A DNA stretch of 64,000 bases from JAGQPD01 sp020426865 (GTDB lineage: Bacteria; Planctomycetota; Planctomycetia; Pirellulales; Pirellulaceae), in NCBI GenBank assembly GCA_041399065.1, contig JAWKTN010000007.1, positions 1 through 64,000 on the forward strand. The letters are read 5' to 3'. This document shows, piece by piece, positions 37,074 through 45,802 of the stretch. The notes beneath the pieces are model-generated. The model did no database searches, was not told the DNA's origin, and saw nothing but the letters and a program-made list of their open reading frames with translations. Positions within the stretch are counted from its first letter, which is position 1, and every line of letters begins with the position of its first letter. The translations under genes and the position numbers were made by a program.

Positions 37074-37811
37074 ATGAACAAGATTCTCACTGTGCGACTT
37101 CTTGCGATGATCAGCATCATCATCGCATTGATGGCAGTTCCCTTTGCAACTGGTTACGGGGGCGGTTGGCAAGAGCGGGTCGGGCGGCTGTGGCAGGCGG
37201 CTTTGGGGGGTAACACATCCACCGAAATAGTGCCGTCTCAAAAACACAACGACCGCTTCTTGGCATCTGCAGCATCCGGCGGCAACGCCAATGACCACGA
37301 GAGTGTTCGCGGAGAGGGGGGGAAGTTCCCTGTGGACGTTCGGCGTCCGAGTGGTCCGCCAGTCATTGAACTAAAAGAAGGCGATTGGCCGGGCCGGACC
37401 GGCGCGGTATCCTGTTCGACGTGCCATTCCTTACGGCCGGCCAACATGGGGATCCGGCAACCGGCAGACTTACGGGCGTTTCATCAGGGAATGCCATTTA
37501 GGCACGGGACACTTGCTTGCTACGGCTGCCATAATCCTGCCGACGCGGACACGCTGCGGTTTGCCGATGGCGCGGCGGTCGCTTACACCGATGTGATGCA
37601 ATTGTGTGGACAGTGTCATTCCAAGCAATTTCAGGCCTACCAGCGAGGCGACCATGGTGGCATGACGGGGTATTGGGACCTCAGTCGTGGACCTCGCCAA
37701 CGTAACAATTGCGTTGATTGCCATGACCCACACGTGCCGAAGTTTCCGGACATGATACCGACATTTAAAGCTCACGACAGGTTCTTGCAGTCAAAATCTT
37801 ACCACGAGTGA
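37074..37811 (+). CDS. Tetraheme c-type cytochrome
   Basis: A 245-residue cytochrome with an N-terminal export/anchor helix (LLAMISIIIALMAVPFATGY) and four CxxCH motifs (CSTCH, CYGCH, CGQCH, CVDCH) in the second half. A final DPH after CVDCH is typical of cytochromes in NrfB/DmsE-like chains. It leads the plus-strand operon and should carry electrons between the Fe-S/NrfD module and periplasmic partners. The segment DWPGRTGAVSC resembles GWPGRTEN in the 14-heme protein downstream, suggesting a shared docking or ancestry. Confidence 0.85.
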   Translation: MNKILTVRLLAMISIIIALMAVPFATGYGGGWQERVGRLWQAALGGNTSTEIVPSQKHNDRFLASAASGGNANDHESVRGEGGKFPVDVRRPSGPPVIELKEGDWPGRTGAVSCSTCHSLRPANMGIRQPADLRAFHQGMPFRHGTLACYGCHNPADADTLRFADGAAVAYTDVMQLCGQCHSKQFQAYQRGDHGGMTGYWDLSRGPRQRNNCVDCHDPHVPKFPDMIPTFKAHDRFLQSKSYHE

Positions 37812-37830
37812 TCCAGCCGACGAGTGCGCG

Positions 37831-38745
37831 ATGAAAGATACCTTGCCAATCCTGTCACGGCGGACGGCAGTCAAAGGAGCCTGTGCGACCTTGGGTGCTG
37901 CGGCATTCGTCGGCGCCATGGCTCCGATGAAGAAGGTTCTCGAGGAGATCTCACCGGAAGAGTTTTGGCAGCAGCATTACCAGGAGCTATCGGAGACCGA
38001 CAAGCTCGCGGTATTCGCCCGACTCGAGCAGGAGGCCAGGGACGAGTACGGAGCCGAGGTGACCATCACTGACGATCGTCCCATTCCCGGCACAAAATTC
38101 GTGTACGGCGTGAATCTTTCGTTATGCAATGGGAACGGCAAGTGTATGGAAGCTTGCCATTTGGAAAACAACCACGACCGTGCCACCAATCAATCGTACA
38201 TTCGGATTTTAGAAATGCCCAAAGGGACCATGGACATGGGCAAGGGAAATACGACGTACATGCATGCAGTCCCGGCCGAAGGAATGTTTTACCTTCCGGT
38301 ACAATGCCAACAATGTGACAATCCGCCGTGTGTCGACGCTTGCCCGGTGGTTGCAACATGGAAAGAGGAAGACGGCATCGTGGTCGTTGACTACAACTGG
38401 TGCATCGGCTGCCGCTATTGCGAGGCGGCATGTCCCTACCATGCACGGCGGTTCAACTGGAAGAAACCGGAGATCCCTGCGGACGAGGTGAACCCGGACC
38501 AAAGCTACTTGAGCAACCGGATACGGCCGGCGGGAGTCGTGGAAAAGTGCACCTATTGTCTCCATCGTACTCGCCGCGGACGCCTTCCCGCTTGTCTCGA
38601 AGCGTGTCCCACCGGCGCCCGCGTCTTCGGCAACATTCTCGATCCTGACTCCGAAGTCCGCTGGTTACTGAAGAACAAGCGTGTGTTTATTCTCAAAGAA
38701 CACTTGGGGACTCAGCCCGCGTTCTTCTACTTCTCTGACGATTAA
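37831..38745 (+). CDS. Four-cluster iron-sulfur subunit of an NrfD-type complex
   Basis: A 304-residue protein with a Tat-like start (SRRTAVKGACATLGAAAF) and four Cys groups of the PsrB/NrfC/HybA type: CNGNGKCMEACH, CQQCDNPPCVDACP, CIGCRYCEAACP and CTYCLHRTRRG...CLEACP. In the first group one Cys of the usual CxxCxxCxxxC is an Asn, so that cluster may be [3Fe-4S] or oddly ligated. It starts 19 bp after the tetraheme gene and precedes the NrfD gene. The pair should exchange electrons between quinone and cytochromes at the outer face of the membrane. Confidence 0.87.
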   Translation: MKDTLPILSRRTAVKGACATLGAAAFVGAMAPMKKVLEEISPEEFWQQHYQELSETDKLAVFARLEQEARDEYGAEVTITDDRPIPGTKFVYGVNLSLCNGNGKCMEACHLENNHDRATNQSYIRILEMPKGTMDMGKGNTTYMHAVPAEGMFYLPVQCQQCDNPPCVDACPVVATWKEEDGIVVVDYNWCIGCRYCEAACPYHARRFNWKKPEIPADEVNPDQSYLSNRIRPAGVVEKCTYCLHRTRRGRLPACLEACPTGARVFGNILDPDSEVRWLLKNKRVFILKEHLGTQPAFFYFSDD

Positions 38746-38860
38746 CCGGCAACCAGCTTTTCTTCGTTGGACGACCGATCAATGGCAAGCAACATCTGAT
38801 ATCAATAACACAACGCATCGCAGATCAGTCCTGCGGCTAGGGACTCAAGGAATCCTGACC

Positions 38861-40171
38861 ATGAGCGACGCAGCGATAAAAAATCAGACGGACGTCGAAG
38901 AGCCGGCGTTGCTTACCTATCTCGGCTTCCTTCGACGTTCGCTTTGGCTCGTTACCGAAGGTTCGCTCCTGTACTATGCTTGGATGATGGCGTTGACGGC
39001 GATTGCATTGGTCGGGGCCAACGCTTGGGCCCATCAAGTTGCCGACGGTATGATTACGACCAACATGACGGACTATGTCAGTTGGGGTCTGTACATCGCA
39101 AATTTCACGTTCTGCGAGGGGCTGGCAGTCGGTGGCGTGCTGATGGTGATCGCTGCGTACCTCTACGACGACGATGATATGCACCAGGTCGTATTTATCG
39201 GTCAGGCAATCGCCATCGCTGCGATTGTAATGTGCACGCTGTTTGTCACCGTTGACTTGGGACGTCCGGACCGATCCTGGCACCTGATCCCCATCATCGG
39301 TAAGTCGAACTGGCCCATCTCAATGATGACTTGGGACATCGTGGTGCTCAATGGGTACCTGCTCCTGAATCTCCACATCGTCGGATACTTGCTCTATATT
39401 CGGTACCGAGGAAAGCAGCCCAATCCAACCTGGTATATCCCCTTTATCTATGTCTCCATCGGCTGGGCGATCAGTATTCAGACCGTAACCGCGTTTTTGT
39501 ACTGCGGTTTGGGTGGCCGGCCGTTTTGGAATACCGCCCTGCTTGCTCCACGCTTCCTGGCATCAACCTTCGTAAGCGGCCCTGCATTCATCATCCTGGT
39601 GATGCGCATTATGCGCGTCCTGGGTGTGTACGCCGCCCCGCCAGGTCCAGCGCAGATGTTGATTCGAGTGATTCGCATTGCCATGATCATCAATCTGATC
39701 ATGATGTTCAGCGAGTTCTTCACTCTGTTCTACGCCGGCGGCGATCACGCCGTGGCCGGTACGTACTTGTTCTTTGGACTGCACGGTCATCACGCCCTGG
39801 TGCCATGGATCTGGACCGCTGTCTGTTGCGATATCCTGGGTACCATACTGTTCTTTTTGCCCGGCGCCATGGAGCGAGGGAACATACGAATCGCGGCATG
39901 TGTGCTGTGCATCGCCGGCGTCTGGATCGAAAAAGGCATGGGACTGATCGTCCCCGGTTTCGTCCCCTCCACCCTCCACCAACTCGTTGAATACCTCCCC
40001 AGTCTTTCCGAATGGAAGGTGAGCACGGGGATTTGGGCCTTCGGTCTGATGCTCATCACTGCTTCGCTCAAGCTGATCATCAACGTACTTACTGGTCGCC
40101 TCCATCAGCGGCCAAGTCGCACTCGACGACGCCCCCCACGGTCGTGGCTGACCCAACGTCTCTCGCGATAG
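38861..40171 (+). CDS. NrfD/PsrC-like quinone-reactive membrane subunit
   Basis: A 436-residue integral membrane protein with about nine or ten hydrophobic helices. Segments such as SWGLYIANFTFCEGLAVGGVL, VTVDLGRPDRSWHLIP and MTWDIVVLNGYLLLNL match the PsrC/NrfD/HybB superfamily, which oxidises or reduces quinones without heme. The start at 38861 (MSDAAIKNQ) has AAGGA upstream. Relatives work with a four-cluster protein and multiheme cytochromes, as here. With no NapC or NapGH in the window, this complex is a good candidate to feed Nap. The 230 bp after it hold no gene. Confidence 0.88.
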   Translation: MSDAAIKNQTDVEEPALLTYLGFLRRSLWLVTEGSLLYYAWMMALTAIALVGANAWAHQVADGMITTNMTDYVSWGLYIANFTFCEGLAVGGVLMVIAAYLYDDDDMHQVVFIGQAIAIAAIVMCTLFVTVDLGRPDRSWHLIPIIGKSNWPISMMTWDIVVLNGYLLLNLHIVGYLLYIRYRGKQPNPTWYIPFIYVSIGWAISIQTVTAFLYCGLGGRPFWNTALLAPRFLASTFVSGPAFIILVMRIMRVLGVYAAPPGPAQMLIRVIRIAMIINLIMMFSEFFTLFYAGGDHAVAGTYLFFGLHGHHALVPWIWTAVCCDILGTILFFLPGAMERGNIRIAACVLCIAGVWIEKGMGLIVPGFVPSTLHQLVEYLPSLSEWKVSTGIWAFGLMLITASLKLIINVLTGRLHQRPSRTRRRPPRSWLTQRLSR

Positions 40172-40401
40172 CACCTGCGATCATCCAGTTATCTGCGCGT
40201 CTCCCTCGGACAAGTTGTGCAAATCGCGAGACGAGGCCCCCTTCGGTCGAAAACCTGGCAGCGGTTGCTGAACGTGCACGTTCTGGGATGCAAGCCTCAA
40301 GCCAAAGCATCCGCGTGACCGAAGAATCAAACGATTCCCTACAATCGTTACATCCGGAACCGTTGTCATCTAGGCGATGCCTTCATGCGACGTCCGAAAG
40401 C

Positions 40402-41931
40402 ATGCGAAAAGACAATTCTTACCGAACTGCGGACCACGTGCAGGTAAAACCAGCGGAATACGCCCTCTCCGGCGCGCTGTTGGCTTGCCTCTGCATCGGC
40501 GTGCTCACGTCCTGCAAGCTTCCGCTGCCCGATCCATTCAAGCCGGAAGCACGCTTGGATCTAGGCTGGCCGGGCAGGACCGAGAATACGACGCCCGATC
40601 GTCCACCGATCCACGTCGATATCCCGGTGATAGCAGGGGCAAAGTATGTCAACAACGACGAACTTTGCCAGGTCTGCCACAAAACGTATCACGAGTCATT
40701 TGCTAGCAATGTGCACCGCAACAATGGATGCGAATCGTGCCACGGGCCAGCTAGCAAACACCTGGAGTCGCGAGGGAGCGAGCCGGGATCGGTGCTCAGC
40801 TTTACCAAGTTAAAGAAGGCCGAACGCTCCGAGATCTGCGCGCAATGTCATGCCCAAGACGCATGCACACCGGGACAGACCTGGCGCACGTCGGAGCACG
40901 CACACCACGGGGTAGCATGCACGGATTGCCACTCGAAGGGCCATTACAACATCCCTGAAGGGACACCGACAACCGTCCCCGACTACGCGGCGCTGGAAAA
41001 GCCCGACTGGATCTCGCTGGTTGCCAACATCTCGAAAGCGGGTGGCGAAGACATTTTGAAGAAACGTGGCCCCGAAGAGCAGCTCCCGTCGCTGCGCGGG
41101 ACATCCAACAACCTGGGCGCGGTGATGCCGGTTGTCTGCTACGCATGTCATGGCGACAAGTACGATCTGGAACGCGTCGCACACCCGCACCAGATTAATG
41201 GACCACACGCCATGCAGTGTAATACTTGTCACGACCCACATGGCAGTGTCCGCGAACATGCCAGAAAAAACCTCTGCCTGGAATGCCATAACAACTCCAG
41301 TCCCAACCTCACGTGGCATACGTCGCTGCACGACAAGGTCGGCGTGCGTTGCACGGACTGTCACAATCCGCATCCCGAGGCAAGTGTCCGCAAGGTGGTC
41401 GACATCAACCACACAGCGGTACAACGCCCGCAGCGACTGCCGATGTCCGTGGACGAACCGAATGTCTGTTACCGATGCCATCAGACGCAATTCGCTCAGG
41501 CACAGCTACCTTCGCACCACCCCGTAAGAGAAGGCAAAATGTCCTGTTCCGACTGCCATGACCCGCACGGCCAGAATGAAGGAAACCTGAAAGCCGAAAC
41601 GGTCAACATGCTTTGTTACAAGTGCCATGCGGACAAACAAGGGCCCTTCGTACACCAGCACGCACCGGTAGAAGAGAACTGCTCCATCTGCCACAATCCA
41701 CATGGGACAACCGCCAACAACCTGCTCCACCAGCCGACGACATTTTTGTGCCTTCGCTGCCATACAGGACACCGCTCACCGCCTTCCGACCACTTTGGCA
41801 TCGGCACGTCCGATATCGATAACCTGGCATACCAGCGCCCGGTACTCTTCACCGACTGCACTCAATGCCATCAACAAGTACACGGAAGCGATCAACCATC
41901 ACAACTTATCGAGGGGGCCTTCTTCAGATAG
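40402..41931 (+). CDS. 14-heme c-type cytochrome lipoprotein, MtrA/DmsE-like
   Basis: A 509-residue protein with 14 CxxCH motifs, starting CQVCH near residue 90 and ending CTQCH near residue 490. The leader LLACLCIGVLTSC ends in a lipobox, so it is probably a lipoprotein. The spacing and repeated CHDPHG/CHNPH units resemble DmsE/MtrA, the periplasmic cytochromes that plug an outer-membrane barrel, but those have ten hemes. The start at 40402 is used; in-frame codons before it read as non-coding. It lies 59 bp before the barrel gene. Confidence 0.87.
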   Translation: MRKDNSYRTADHVQVKPAEYALSGALLACLCIGVLTSCKLPLPDPFKPEARLDLGWPGRTENTTPDRPPIHVDIPVIAGAKYVNNDELCQVCHKTYHESFASNVHRNNGCESCHGPASKHLESRGSEPGSVLSFTKLKKAERSEICAQCHAQDACTPGQTWRTSEHAHHGVACTDCHSKGHYNIPEGTPTTVPDYAALEKPDWISLVANISKAGGEDILKKRGPEEQLPSLRGTSNNLGAVMPVVCYACHGDKYDLERVAHPHQINGPHAMQCNTCHDPHGSVREHARKNLCLECHNNSSPNLTWHTSLHDKVGVRCTDCHNPHPEASVRKVVDINHTAVQRPQRLPMSVDEPNVCYRCHQTQFAQAQLPSHHPVREGKMSCSDCHDPHGQNEGNLKAETVNMLCYKCHADKQGPFVHQHAPVEENCSICHNPHGTTANNLLHQPTTFLCLRCHTGHRSPPSDHFGIGTSDIDNLAYQRPVLFTDCTQCHQQVHGSDQPSQLIEGAFFR

Positions 41932-41990
41932 GAGGAAAACGGCCAATTCGCAACCGTCACCGTCCACGAGTGACGAAACTTCAGGACCTG

Positions 41991-44408
41991 ATGAACATGA
42001 CCCAGTGGACCACCTTCCTGTGCGCATTGGCCATCGCGATCCCGCTCGCGCGCGCCGAAGGTGTCGAACCCACGTCGCCCATGGCTCGCCTCCCCTTGCC
42101 GGAGAACTCGCAGCCACCACCGGAAAGCAGTCGGTTGGTCTGGGAACCCACTGCTTTCCTCGACGTCGGGTTTGACAGCATTGCTGCGCCAATAGCCACA
42201 GCCAGCTGGCCCGCAAGGCTAGACGAAGGACGTGCGGCCGAGTTGCCAACGGAACCGTCACAAATCAACACATTCACGGCATCACCAGCCGATGCGGCAC
42301 TGTTGCAGACCGCTGAAGCGTCGACCACAACCGGTGCCGTGCCGTTGTTTGCTCCGCCCCCACTCCCCGATCCCGCTCGTTTAACATGGGAGAACAATGG
42401 CGTGGGCCCGGTGGCAGCACTGAGCGGACCGCAGTCCTCCTACGATGCGGACGCCAGTGCGTACGTCGAATCCAATACCAGCTACTTGTTCAATGACATT
42501 GTATTGCCCGAGTATGCGCGGCGGAGTCTGATAGCGGGCCGACTAGGTGTTTGGTCGGTCGACGATAGTGGTAGTCCCGTAAAGATCGGCGAATATCAGA
42601 GCCTGAAATCTTCAGTATTTCTCGACCTCGACGGCCTCATTTCCGATGGTGTGCGCACTTGGGATTTCGTCGGCACATTTCTCGACAATGACGCTTCGAA
42701 GATAAAATTGAACTACTTCGGGCCATCCGTTTCGACTCGGTTCGACTACGATCGATATCTTCGGCGTTTGGACCGCGATCCGCTCGACGGTTACGTTGAT
42801 TTCGATCAGCAGCCCCCCTTGCCATTGCCACCGGCCCCGGAAAACTTCCGGGACATGCGCGAAGACCAGACCGTTGGCGAGGACTTTGCAATCCGCGTCG
42901 AGGAGCTCAACGGCAGCATTCGTGGGAATCTTACGTCGCATGTCGATTGGCGCCTCAACGTTTGGGCGATGCGAAAGCACGGAGAACGTCAGGCCACAGC
43001 CATGGCCCACTGTTTTACTGCTCCCAATGCCGTCGACACCAACGGCAACTCCGCGACTGGCGTGGCATGTCACGTTCTCAACCAGCGGCAGCGGATTGAT
43101 TGGTTAACGACAGAAGTGCAACCCGTCTTCGAAGGTCACTACGGCCCGCTAACGGCACAGTATTCGCATACTCTCCGGATTCTCGGCACCGATGACCAAC
43201 TTGTGACGCGGCCGTATGATAATTTCGGCATCACCGGCGACCAACCCTACGGCGTCGTTCCGGAAAACGTAACCAACATCGACCGACTACGGTTGAGCTC
43301 ACAACTTGGCGCAGACCGCGATGTCTACGTTAACATCCTGGCCGGCAGCACTGAAAACCGGGTTCGCGATACGAACCGTCGTTTCCACGGGTTTGATCTT
43401 CGGTTGTCGGACCGCTCCATCGAAAACCTTACCATCACCGGCAATATCAAGAAGTATGTCCAGACTGGTCAGTTTCCACCGTCCCTAGCCGAATTTGAAA
43501 CGGCGTCTGCGATTCGCGTCCCGATCAACTACGACCGGACATCCGCTGGCTTCGATGCTACCTGGCGTCCGTTAGCCGACGAGTCGCTCTGGGCAAGCAA
43601 CTTACGCCTGACGTGGGGCTACGAATATCGAGAGATACAGCGCGAGAATGCTGTTTTCGTCGAGCAGAATACGACGTTTAATCAATCGGGCACGCAAACC
43701 AACAACGTCTTCTTTCGCGCAGCGAAACGCTGGACAACAACGTTTGATTCCAGTCTCGGATATCGAATTTCGTTTATCAACGATCCGCTGTACGCAATCT
43801 CGACAAATGCAACAACCAACACCAGTTTGCCAACAACGTCACATCGTGTCGATTTGCGCAGCAGTTGGGCGCCGGCCCCATCCTTGCTTTTTACCAGTCA
43901 GGTAGGAATCATCAACAGCCAACACCATTCGGACGTAACGAACTTCACAGAAGACAATTACGATCTGGTTTTTACCAGTTGGTATGCGCCATTGCCACGT
44001 TGGTCGCTGTCGTCAGCGATTGCCTTCTATTCCAATTGGATCGATCAGGACATCACGCTGGGAACACGCAGCAGCCCACTTACACTTCCGTGGGACTATG
44101 GTGGTCGGAGCGAGCTGTTTAATCTCGGTACGACTTACGCGTGGTCCGAGAAGATTGCACTGTCGGCGACCGTCGACTTCGTCAACGCGAGAAACGCATT
44201 CGACGACACAATCCCCTGGCCTGATATCCCGTATTACTCGGACGTCATTGTCGAGACGTTGCGGTTTGGCGGCGGTGTTGACTATTGCCTCGGCCCCAAC
44301 GCCAGTTGCTATGTCCGATATCAAACGTTTGACTACGACGACCAAAGCTCGTTTCTCGACGGAGGCCGGGTGAAAATGCTGCTGTTCGGCGGCACGGCAG
44401 TGTTCTAG
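41991..44408 (+). CDS. MtrB/PioB-like outer-membrane beta-barrel
   Basis: An 805-residue exported protein (MNMTQWTTFLCALAIAIPLARA signal). After a Pro-rich linker the mature part is a long series of alternating strands (for example LTWGYEYREIQRENAVFVEQ) ending KMLLFGGTAVF with a terminal Phe, the usual outer-membrane insertion signal. YNYR-type and FDYDRYLRRLD stretches fit the decaheme-associated MtrB/PioB barrels. With the 14-heme cytochrome it would form an electron conduit through the outer membrane. No extracellular MtrC-like cytochrome follows. The family call depends on context as well as sequence. Confidence 0.75.
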   Translation: MNMTQWTTFLCALAIAIPLARAEGVEPTSPMARLPLPENSQPPPESSRLVWEPTAFLDVGFDSIAAPIATASWPARLDEGRAAELPTEPSQINTFTASPADAALLQTAEASTTTGAVPLFAPPPLPDPARLTWENNGVGPVAALSGPQSSYDADASAYVESNTSYLFNDIVLPEYARRSLIAGRLGVWSVDDSGSPVKIGEYQSLKSSVFLDLDGLISDGVRTWDFVGTFLDNDASKIKLNYFGPSVSTRFDYDRYLRRLDRDPLDGYVDFDQQPPLPLPPAPENFRDMREDQTVGEDFAIRVEELNGSIRGNLTSHVDWRLNVWAMRKHGERQATAMAHCFTAPNAVDTNGNSATGVACHVLNQRQRIDWLTTEVQPVFEGHYGPLTAQYSHTLRILGTDDQLVTRPYDNFGITGDQPYGVVPENVTNIDRLRLSSQLGADRDVYVNILAGSTENRVRDTNRRFHGFDLRLSDRSIENLTITGNIKKYVQTGQFPPSLAEFETASAIRVPINYDRTSAGFDATWRPLADESLWASNLRLTWGYEYREIQRENAVFVEQNTTFNQSGTQTNNVFFRAAKRWTTTFDSSLGYRISFINDPLYAISTNATTNTSLPTTSHRVDLRSSWAPAPSLLFTSQVGIINSQHHSDVTNFTEDNYDLVFTSWYAPLPRWSLSSAIAFYSNWIDQDITLGTRSSPLTLPWDYGGRSELFNLGTTYAWSEKIALSATVDFVNARNAFDDTIPWPDIPYYSDVIVETLRFGGGVDYCLGPNASCYVRYQTFDYDDQSSFLDGGRVKMLLFGGTAVF

Positions 44409-44459
44409 ACGCGCCAACGTCTTCCCCCCGAACCGTGCGACATAGGCAGGAGGAGCGGT

Positions 44460-45764
44460 TCAATTCGCGAGATGCCGATTGAGAAAGTCGAGGTAAACCT
44501 TCCAATCACCACGTACCATTCCGTGGCCACCTTCGTGCATATAGAACGCCAATGTACCGCCGACAAGCGTATCGGCGGCGGGCAGGTCCTCGATATCGAT
44601 CCCGGTTTCGCCCAGCAGTCGATACACCGGCGTGGCAGCTTGAGCGGCCAGGAATTCGCCCTTGGGGTCAGACCACTTGTCAGCGGTGCCGGTTTGCAGC
44701 AGGAGCGGTCGGGGCGCAATTAGCGCGACTAATTCATGGGCGTCGACCGGAGCGGCGTTCGGATCGGGCGCCCACACCTGGTAGTTTTTCGCAAACTGAT
44801 AGGCATAGCGTTTGGGCGATGCGAGGTGGCCAATCGTTTCGCCGTAGTTGCGCCGGCTTAGGGCTGCGCCCCCTTCGCCAGAACAGCTGGCAATCACCGC
44901 TGCCACTCGCTCGTCGTTAGCACCGGCCCACATCACCGTCTTCCCCAACCGTGAAATCCCAGTGATCGCGACACGCTTGCCGTCGACCGATTCGTCGGTC
45001 TCGAAATAGTCGATCGCACGACTGATCCCCCAAGCCCAAGCGGCAATCGTTCCCCACTCACCATCGGCGAGCTCTGGGTGATCTTCATGCAAATACTGCT
45101 GTCGGACGCCATGTGCCATCGCACCGTCAACGTCTGGATCAATATCGGCATAGTTGAAGGTGGCAAATCCAAATCCAGCATCAACGATTTGGCGCACTGG
45201 CACGTGACCAAAACGACTGGGCCCCCGCGCCTCGACCCGCCGATTCTGCTCGCGATCCCACCGCTGTCCAACTCGCACTTTTTCGTCGTTGACTGCCAGG
45301 TTATTGGGAACAAAGCTGATCGATAATAACAGAGGTACCGGCTCTTCGTGTTGGGCGGGCACATAGATCAGTAGCTCAATCTGTCGAGCTTGCTCCCCCG
45401 TTCCCAAATGGATGACCACCTGCTTGCGCAATGCCGTGCCATCCAACGCGGGCGTCGCGTCCTCCACCACCTCAAATCGCATGTCGGCTGGCTTGGCAGC
45501 CGCACGACCGTATTGATGCTCCTCGAAGATCCGCCTCAACTCCGGACGCCGCAGCCGTCGCCACTCGTCGGGCGACGTCACCGGTCGACCATTGGCAAGC
45601 GTCAGTGGATCAGGCAAGTCATACGTGCCCACGTTCGCTTCCGTATAGTTGACCGAAATTCCATTGTTTTCGTCGTCCGGATAATCCGGTAATTCAAGGC
45701 TCCTAGCTGACTGACTCAAACAGAGCGAAAAGAATCCGATTAGCAACACAATTCTTCCGAACAT
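44460..45764 (-). CDS. Secreted CE15-like glucuronoyl esterase
   Basis: A 434-residue alpha/beta hydrolase with a signal peptide (IVLLIGFFSLCLSQSARS). The catalytic Ser is in GISRLGKT (GxSRxGK, the CE15 motif), an acidic residue in CSGEGGAALSRR, and the His in EGGHGM. DEWRRLRRPELRRIFEEHQYG at the front is typical of CE15 members. The family cleaves ester links between lignin and glucuronic acid on xylan, or related esters. ATG at 45764 begins the signal peptide. It is the last gene of the minus-strand row after the biosynthetic cluster, 38 bp beyond the GT4 gene, so co-transcription is possible. Confidence 0.85.
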   Translation of the reverse strand: MFGRIVLLIGFFSLCLSQSARSLELPDYPDDENNGISVNYTEANVGTYDLPDPLTLANGRPVTSPDEWRRLRRPELRRIFEEHQYGRAAAKPADMRFEVVEDATPALDGTALRKQVVIHLGTGEQARQIELLIYVPAQHEEPVPLLLSISFVPNNLAVNDEKVRVGQRWDREQNRRVEARGPSRFGHVPVRQIVDAGFGFATFNYADIDPDVDGAMAHGVRQQYLHEDHPELADGEWGTIAAWAWGISRAIDYFETDESVDGKRVAITGISRLGKTVMWAGANDERVAAVIASCSGEGGAALSRRNYGETIGHLASPKRYAYQFAKNYQVWAPDPNAAPVDAHELVALIAPRPLLLQTGTADKWSDPKGEFLAAQAATPVYRLLGETGIDIEDLPAADTLVGGTLAFYMHEGGHGMVRGDWKVYLDFLNRHLAN

Positions 45765-45802
45765 GATCGGTCCTTGGCAATTTGGGCGCTCAGCGCAGTG
45801 AC

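Noticed and set aside
40012..40401. N-terminal extension of the 14-heme cytochrome by 130 residues
   Set aside because: The extension overlaps the NrfD gene and lies before the signal peptide; the start at 40402 puts the lipobox leader at the N-terminus.
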